Source: Membranipora membranacea
Lineage: Eukaryota; Bryozoa; Gymnolaemata; Cheilostomatida; Membraniporidae
Assembly (NCBI GenBank): GCA_914767715.1
Contig: OU612070.1
Span: 29,316,025-29,380,024 of the forward strand
Reading direction: 5' to 3'
Length of the DNA: 64,000 nt
Shown here one piece after another: positions 58,132-64,000 of the stretch. The stretch's first letter is position 1. Each line of letters opens with the position of its first letter. The notes under the pieces are model-generated. The model was not told where the DNA came from and ran no database searches. It worked only from the letters and a program-made list of their open reading frames with translations. Both the position numbers and the translations under genes were made by a program.

Positions 58132-60140
58132 CATAGACTTAATATACTACCTAGACAGGACAAAGCTTATGCTTCACTGCTCATAATGTGTCCCACTTAA
58201 ATAGGACGACATGACGTAATTAGTTTGTGCTGTGAGCCATAGTTTACTATATACCATTCAATGAAATAATGTGAAAAATCAAGGGACGCTGGGCAAGATA
58301 TCAGCCTCTGTCCAGCCCCTTATTATTCAAACACAAAGAAAATTGGTGAGTGTATGTAAAAGACCTTCCCGCACAAGATGGTATTAGTAATTTGTCACAA
58401 GAACCAGAACTTTTTATGATGAAATACAATCATTGGCCAATAAACACTGAAATAAATACAGCCATTTACCCTCAGCAATTCCATCACTTCTATAAAAATG
58501 TAAAGAATACCTATAACACAATATCAAAATATTTTTTTGTATGAGCCAGATCTTATCACCACCACCACCATCATCGTTTTTTTCTTCAAAATTATTCCTA
58601 GTTGTGACTGAACACAACAAGTCTGCTCAAATTGGATTGCTAATTTTATTGCCGCTTCACAAGGAAGAATAGATCTGTGCTGTCAAATGAGTATGCAAAC
58701 TACAGATAGCTGTTGTTCCTGAGTACGTATGACGAAGCTAGTATATTGACAATTACTTAAAATTATTATACTTCAGTACTGTGGTCAAAATCTAATGGCC
58801 TTTACCATGGCCAAACTCAATTTTGCCGATGCCGGTACTGTTCTTTGAGTTTATCAATGTGATATCAGCATCAACAGTGAATGTCAATTGCTTCCTTGGC
58901 CTATTAACGGAAACAGCAGCGTGAAAAAAAGTAGTTATTACAACAGAACACGTCATCATCTGAGAACATGGAACTACATGTAATGATGAAAATACAGAGG
59001 AAAAAGGATGGAAGCAGTGATTCTAATAATTTCCAAGACTGGAAAACAAATTCTGGCCAAATAATAACCAGCATTATTGCTGACTCAGTCGGGAGTTGCG
59101 TGCTGATATGCAACACAGCTGCTCACAAGCAATAACCTCCGCAGCATGCAATAAATTTTTGTTGGTATGAGCTAAGGTTTAGTATGAATAATGGCTTTTA
59201 CTATAGAACCCAGTCTGAGCCACAAAACAGCGTTTCTGGACCCTTTATTTAGACAGCCAGAGAAGTTTTTGAATTAATGAGCAGCAACAATCCCTTTGGC
59301 AATAACTAAAAAGTCCCTCTGTAAGGAGACATTGTCAATTATACAGAAATCACTTGAATGTTGAATGTGCTGCAGTATCTTGAGAAGTATAGAGATGCCT
59401 GCAGGGCTCCATCTAGATCGAAGCTGAAATAGTTTTTATGGGAATTATTAACTATTGAATAAGAGTAATGTGAATGTAACGATAAGAATAATAATTAATG
59501 ATCATTACAGGAATTACACTTTTCAAATATCACTCGAAATGACATACACTGTTGACTCCGACATCACATTGATAAACTCAAAAACTCAAAGAACCTTAAC
59601 GGCATCGGCAAAAAAAGTATGGCCACAGTATTTCATTTTCCAGTTTTGGAAATTATTAGAGTCACACGCTTCCATCCTTTTTCCTCTGGAGTTTCATATT
59701 TACATGTAGTTCCATTTTCTCAGATGATGACACGTTCTGGTTTAGTTTAAATATTTCTGATCTTGTGCTATAGGTATTCTTTACATTTGTATAGTAGTAA
59801 TGAAAGTGCTGAGGGTAAATGGCTGTTTTTATTTCAATGTTTATTGGTTAATGATTGTCTCTCATCATAAAAAGTTCTGGTTCTGGAGAAAAATTATTTA
59901 TACCATCTCGTGCGGAAAGGTCTTTTACATACACTCACCAATTTTCTTTGTGTTTGAATAATAAGGGGCTCGACAGGGGCTGATATCATGCCCAGCGTCC
60001 CTTGATTTTTCACATTTTTCATTGATGGATATAATAGTAAACTATGACTCACAGCACAAACTAATTACTTCATGTCGCGCTATTTAAGTGGGACAGTATT
60101 GAATGCTATTGGCCTGTCTAGGTAGTATATTAAGTCTATG
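58132..60140. mobile_element. Foldback element of 2.0 kb with 28-bp perfect TIRs, TSD GCATAAAC
   Basis: The terminal inverted repeats, starting CATAGACTTAATATACTACC, are identical over 28 bases (58132-58159 and 60113-60140). They are flanked by a perfect 8-bp duplication GCATAAAC (58124-58131 and 60141-60148). Inverted similarity continues deep inside: about 58160-58560 against 59720-60110, 58790-58890 against 59530-59640, and 58970-59060 against 59640-59730. There is no recognisable ORF. An 8-bp TSD with ends beginning CAT fits the P superfamily, whose transposase pseudogene lies 3 kb away; the assignment is inference. Confidence 0.85.
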
Positions 60141-60325
60141 GCATAAACTAATAAAATACCTCAAAAACAAGGCACAGAGGGCTCAATTTAAAAAGGGCAC
60201 TTTTTGCCTAAAAAGAACCTTCCAGAGGTCACTGCATCTCGACATAAAATATTTGAGAGTTTTCAACCATGAAAATAACTATTAGACATGATCACCAATA
60301 CAATATTAAATTGCCATATATCATG

Positions 60326-61333
60326 TTACCCAGCCGGCAAGGCTTAGCCAGCAACCTTTTGAAGAGGTTGCCAATGGGTAGCTTTTTTTTTGGCCAATAT
60401 CCTCTGACATCACCTGTCTTTGATAGGTATGCCAGAGGGAGCCACATATCCCCATTTGCCAGCAACAGATAAAAGTGGTTTTAGATGCTTCTGCTTTTAT
60501 GCTTTATTTTCTTGCCGTTGGCGGTTGCAGAAATAACTTTTCTTGACTGACAAAGCATAGCTAACACTCAAATTATAATGCATTTACCATCTATTAGTAT
60601 GGCTCCAGCATGAGAACAGTTTATTCCTCACTTTGTTCAATAGTACACGGAAGTCTAGGCTGAGTGTAAAAATGGTTGTCAATGCGAGGTCGATGTAATT
60701 CGCAGACCAAAGTAGCATTTATCTCCCCTAGCGGATTGAGTATTATCGAGAATTCTCTACACCCAGATACCAAACAACCAAATAAGAAATCAGCATCCCT
60801 ATTTAATTCCTGTGAACCAGTATCACATCCAAGAAATTTGAAACTGGCAAATACGTGGCCATTGATTGAATCAACTGCTTCTGGCACCACTTGCCACTCA
60901 ACACAAAAAGTGGTGATCATGAAATGATGCATTTGTTGTGGCATGAATAAATTGATTCCAGCTGAGTCTTTAAACTCTTAGGCTAAATGATCTAAGCAAG
61001 GCAGAAGCCTTGCACAGCAGTCCCACTCAGACAGTACCCCTGACTCACTCCCCTACAGGACTCATGAGTAACGTAAGAAATAAATACATATAACAAATAA
61101 ATGAACTATTCAATTTTAATATTGGATAGAGACAGTTGTTAACAATATCCCTGTTATATCCTTTTCTGAGAAGGATATAAAACCTATATTAAACTTCTTG
61201 AAGAGGTTGCTAAAAATCCCCTTTTGGCAACTTCTTCCACCGGTCCATATGGCATACAATTGGCAACAGTGTTCAGCCTCTTCTGGTAACCTTTTTCCAA
61301 CTCAGTTTAGACAACTAATTGCCCGCTGGGTAA
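60326..61333. mobile_element. TIR element of about 1.0 kb
   Basis: The left end TTACCCAGCCGGCAA and the complement of the right end TTACCCAGCGGGCAA match at 14 of 15 bases. Further inverted similarity is patchy (TTGAAGAGGTTGC occurs directly near both ends). No TSD is evident. Overlapping open frames on both strands at 60621-60944 lack known motifs and were not called as genes. Confidence 0.5.
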
Positions 61334-61640
61334 TCCTTAAATTGGATGGAGTTTTGTCTGTAATTGTATAACTGTCAACATGATGGTGCAGGTATTGCAG
61401 CCTTTTATTTATTCTACTGTTGCTCATAATCACCCTTATTTGCCATCCAAAAGACGTGAAGAGCTTAGAAAACGATGACTACAAATCTATCGTCGATATC
61501 AAAAATTCTCTAAATAAGCACTATATTAAAAATATATGGAGCTCACAGTATAACCAGCTAATAAAAGAAATAGAGCCTGGATTATCACGATCTAGGAAGC
61601 GGGCAAAAGAGCCGGAGTTCGTGTCCGTCATTCAACCTGC
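61334..61640 (+). other. Probable LINE 5' region
   Basis: A decayed frame (HPYLPSKRREELRKR near 61435) precedes the LINE endonuclease start at about 61650 and probably belongs to the same element. Confidence 0.35.
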
Positions 61641-62150
61641 AACAGTAAAGTCCCCCTACCAGCAATAGTACTCACCAACGCTCAATCTATATATCGTAAA
61701 CTAGACGAACTGCATGTACTATTGAAAACAAAACGGCTGCACAATCAATTTTAGATCATCTGTATAACTGAATAGATTTAATTGATGCAAAGCAACAAGC
61801 CCATTAGGACGGAAAAAAACATATCACAAATATAAAAAGAAACTATCCAAAGGAAAGAAAAAAATCTCGGGCAAAATACACCCACAAAATCCAAGAACAC
61901 CTGGCGGATGACCCAGCCAATGACTGGAATGACATAAAAAATCACTGGATTACCACCAAAAGACTCTAAACAGCCTACTGCCACTAACTTCAGCCCAGAC
62001 GGCCTAAATTCTTTCTTCGCTAGATTTGAAAAGCCAGAAACTATCGCTCCTACTCCAGCTGACCCAAACCCAAGTGCACCCACATTGAATATAAATGATT
62101 ATGCTGTCGCCAAACAGTTAAATAGTCTGAACTCAGGAAAAGGTGCCGGT
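61641..62150 (+). pseudogene. Truncated LINE fragment (endonuclease start and linker)
   Basis: VLTNAQSIYRKLDELHVLLK near 61680 is the typical start of a LINE endonuclease. After a large loss, the pre-reverse-transcriptase block LNSFFARFEKPETIAP and AVAKQLNSLNSGKGAG ends at about 62148, where the minisatellite begins. No catalytic region remains. Confidence 0.7.
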
Positions 62151-62152
62151 GT

Positions 62153-62335
62153 AGTATTGTAAACTGTCCCCCGCGCGAAAACAACCCCGGGACACTTTAC
62201 AATATTGTAAACTGTCCCGGGGACACTTTACAATAAAAACAGGCCTATTGTAAACTGTCCCCCCCTATTGTAAACTGTCCCCCCCTATTGTAAACTGTCC
62301 CCCCCCCCCCCTATTGTAAACTGTCCCCCCTATTT
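62153..62335. repeat. Minisatellite of CTATTGTAAACTGTCCCCCC units
   Basis: Several units of about 20 bp (ATTGTAAACTGTCCCC), with C-runs of varying length. The left part also has inverted units (GGGACACTTTACAAT), so the array can fold. It includes one CCGCGCGAAAACAACC box like those in the satellite downstream. Confidence 0.9.
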
Positions 62336-62639
62336 GTGACTGTCCATATCGAGTGCCCAGCTGTTTATCACCATTCTAAATGGGTCAGATCATCTAACTG
62401 GAGCATACCATGATGTTCTGGCTGCCACTATGATGGCCAAAGTTGTACCATGGGGATGGTGGTGGTATCTCATTGAATGAGTGTATAAAGCCTCTTTTTC
62501 ATATGGTACTTGGAGATCTATTTTTCGGAAACACTAGTTTTTTGAAGCTCCTATGATTTAGAGATGTCTGGTTTGCGAAGAAAGGTGCACTAAGCCAACA
62601 GTGGATAGATGTGTAGTTGCCACATCACAGAACACACAT

Positions 62640-64000
62640 ACTTTCATTGCAGGTTCATGAGCCGCGCGAAAACAACCACCCCATTCATTCATCATAAAAT
62701 CGACCTCCGTCAAGCATTTGCCTATAGGAGTGATGGCAGTCAGTCACAAGTGTGAGCGGGAGAAATAATTACTTTTGAGCTTTTCATATTGTGAGGATGG
62801 GTATTGCACTGTAAAATATTGCTTAAGCCGCGCGAAAACAACCTCCCCCCAAGCTGCCTTATAAAGATATCTGTTAAAAAGTCTCAAACATAATGAACCG
62901 TGATTTTGCATCCATAATGCGATTATCATAAGGTGACTGTGTACCAAATTTCAGATTAGTAGGTCAGAACTTAATGACACAACGGATGATATGTCGTTCT
63001 TTGCAAGTTCATGAGCCGCGCGAAAATAACCACCCCATTCAGTCATCTTGAAATCTACCTCAATCAAGCATTTGCCTGTGAGTGATGAAAGTCAGTCACA
63101 TGTGAGACCTGGAGAAATAACGACTTTTGAGTTTTTCATATTGTGCCGCCTGGTATTGGACTGTAAAATATTGCTTAAGCCGCGCGAAAACAACCACCCC
63201 CCAAGCTGTCTTATAAAGATTATCTGTCAAAAAGTCTCAAACGAAATGAACCATGATTTTCTAGCAATAATTTGATTGTCATGAAGTGACTGTGTACCTA
63301 ATTTTGGATTAAAAAGTTAGAAATTAATGACACAACGGATGATATGTCGTTCTCTGCAAGTTCATGAGCCGCGCGAAAACAACCACCCCATTCAGTCATC
63401 TTGAAATCTACCTCAATCAAGCATTTGCCAGTAAGTGATGAAAGTCAGTCACATGTGAGACCTGGAGAAATAATGACTTTTGAGTTTTTCATATTGTGCC
63501 GCCTGGTATTGCCCTGTAAAACATTGCTTAAGCTGCGCAAAAACAACCACCCCCCAAAGTGTCTTATAAAGATAATCTGTCAAAAAGTCTCAATCATAAT
63601 TGACCATGATTTGGCAGCCATAATGTGATTATCATAAGGTGACTGTGTACCAAATTTCAGATTAGTAGGTCAGAACTAAATGACACAGCGGATGACATGT
63701 CGTTCTTTGCAAGCTCATGAGTCGCGCGAAAACAACCACCCCATTCAGTCATCTTGAAATCTACCTCAATCAAGAATTTGCTTGTGATTTATGAAAGTCA
63801 GTCACATGTGAGACCTGGAGAAATAACGATAGATTTCAAGATGAATGAATGGGGTGGTTGTTTTCGTGCGGCTCATGAACTTGCAAAGAACGACATATCA
63901 TCCGTTGTGTCATTAAGTTCTGACCTGCTAATCTGAAATTTGGTACACAGTCACCTTATGACAATCACATTATGGCTGCCAAATCATGGTTCATTATGAT
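62640..64000. repeat. 353-bp satellite array with an inversion near 63830
   Basis: The box CATGAGCCGCGCGAAAACAA recurs at about 62656, 63010, 63363 and 63716, giving monomers of 353-354 bp. A second CCGCGCGAAAACAACC box lies about half way along each monomer (near 62828, 63179 and 63532). Monomers are roughly 85-95% alike by eye. From about 63831 to the window end the monomer sequence continues in reverse complement. Similar open frames recurring every 353 bases inside are by-products of the repeat. The array runs off the window. Confidence 0.9.

Noticed and set aside
60621-60944. 107-codon minus-strand ORF, with an overlapping 83-codon plus-strand ORF
   Set aside because: Both strands are open over the same bases, there is no recognisable motif, and it lies inside a TIR element.
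62640-64000. CRISPR-like array
   Set aside because: The units are 353-bp near-identical monomers with no short repeat/spacer alternation, in a eukaryotic context.

Overview
This window looks like nuclear DNA of an early-branching metazoan, perhaps a sponge or cnidarian; no marker gene fixes the species. The evidence is eukaryotic: AT-rich DNA, spliced exons with GT/AG borders, AATAAA signals, non-LTR and LTR retrotransposons, DNA transposons with target-site duplications (TSDs), tRNA-derived SINE pieces and satellite DNA. There are no operons or prokaryotic ribosome-binding sites. Protein-level identifications come from motif recognition only; no search was run.

Layout. 0-5 kb: the last three exons of an unrecognised host gene (350-1339), two further possible exons, and an 8-unit tandem array (3762-4477). 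5-14 kb: repeats, namely LINE remnants, a MITE, a 1-kb dispersed repeat, an old hAT-like element and a SINE. 14.8-24.7 kb: the main host gene, best read as three exons (14820-14900, 15108-15254, 22058-24673). It would encode a protein of about 947 residues with an N-myristoylation-type start, a GlnD/DUF294-like nucleotidyltransferase domain and C-terminal TPRs. Its 6.8-kb intron holds two palindromic elements, a minisatellite and a decayed minus-strand LINE. 25-29.7 kb: a possible minus-strand exon, the second (inverted) copy of the 1-kb repeat with a 404-bp transposon in it, a 51-bp perfect palindrome and a decayed SAP-domain ORF.

29.7-38.3 kb: a BEL/Pao LTR retrotransposon with 650-bp LTRs differing at two bases, TSD ATAAT, a SAP domain at the start of gag, two frame breaks and an apparent loss of the integrase zinc-binding region. 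43.4-46.5 kb: a nearly complete but broken LINE. 47.6-48.3 kb: a BEL-derived fragment and a retroelement 3' end. 48.4-55.1 kb: a twelve-exon P-element-like transposase pseudogene carrying three in-frame stops and at least two A-run frameshifts. 55.5-56.0 kb: a hAT MITE with a perfect 8-bp TSD. 56.2-57.4 kb: the N-terminal part of a Polinton-type DNA polymerase B. 58.1-60.1 kb: a foldback element with 28-bp perfect TIRs and an 8-bp TSD, possibly a non-autonomous P-type element. 60.3-61.3 kb: another TIR element. 61.6-62.1 kb: a LINE fragment. 62.15-64 kb: a minisatellite and a 353-bp satellite that reverses orientation near 63830.

Only the nucleotidyltransferase-TPR gene looks like an intact host gene. 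Most of the remaining sequence is nested mobile DNA, and several single-base breaks lie in homopolymers, so sequencing error must be excluded before they are called mutations.
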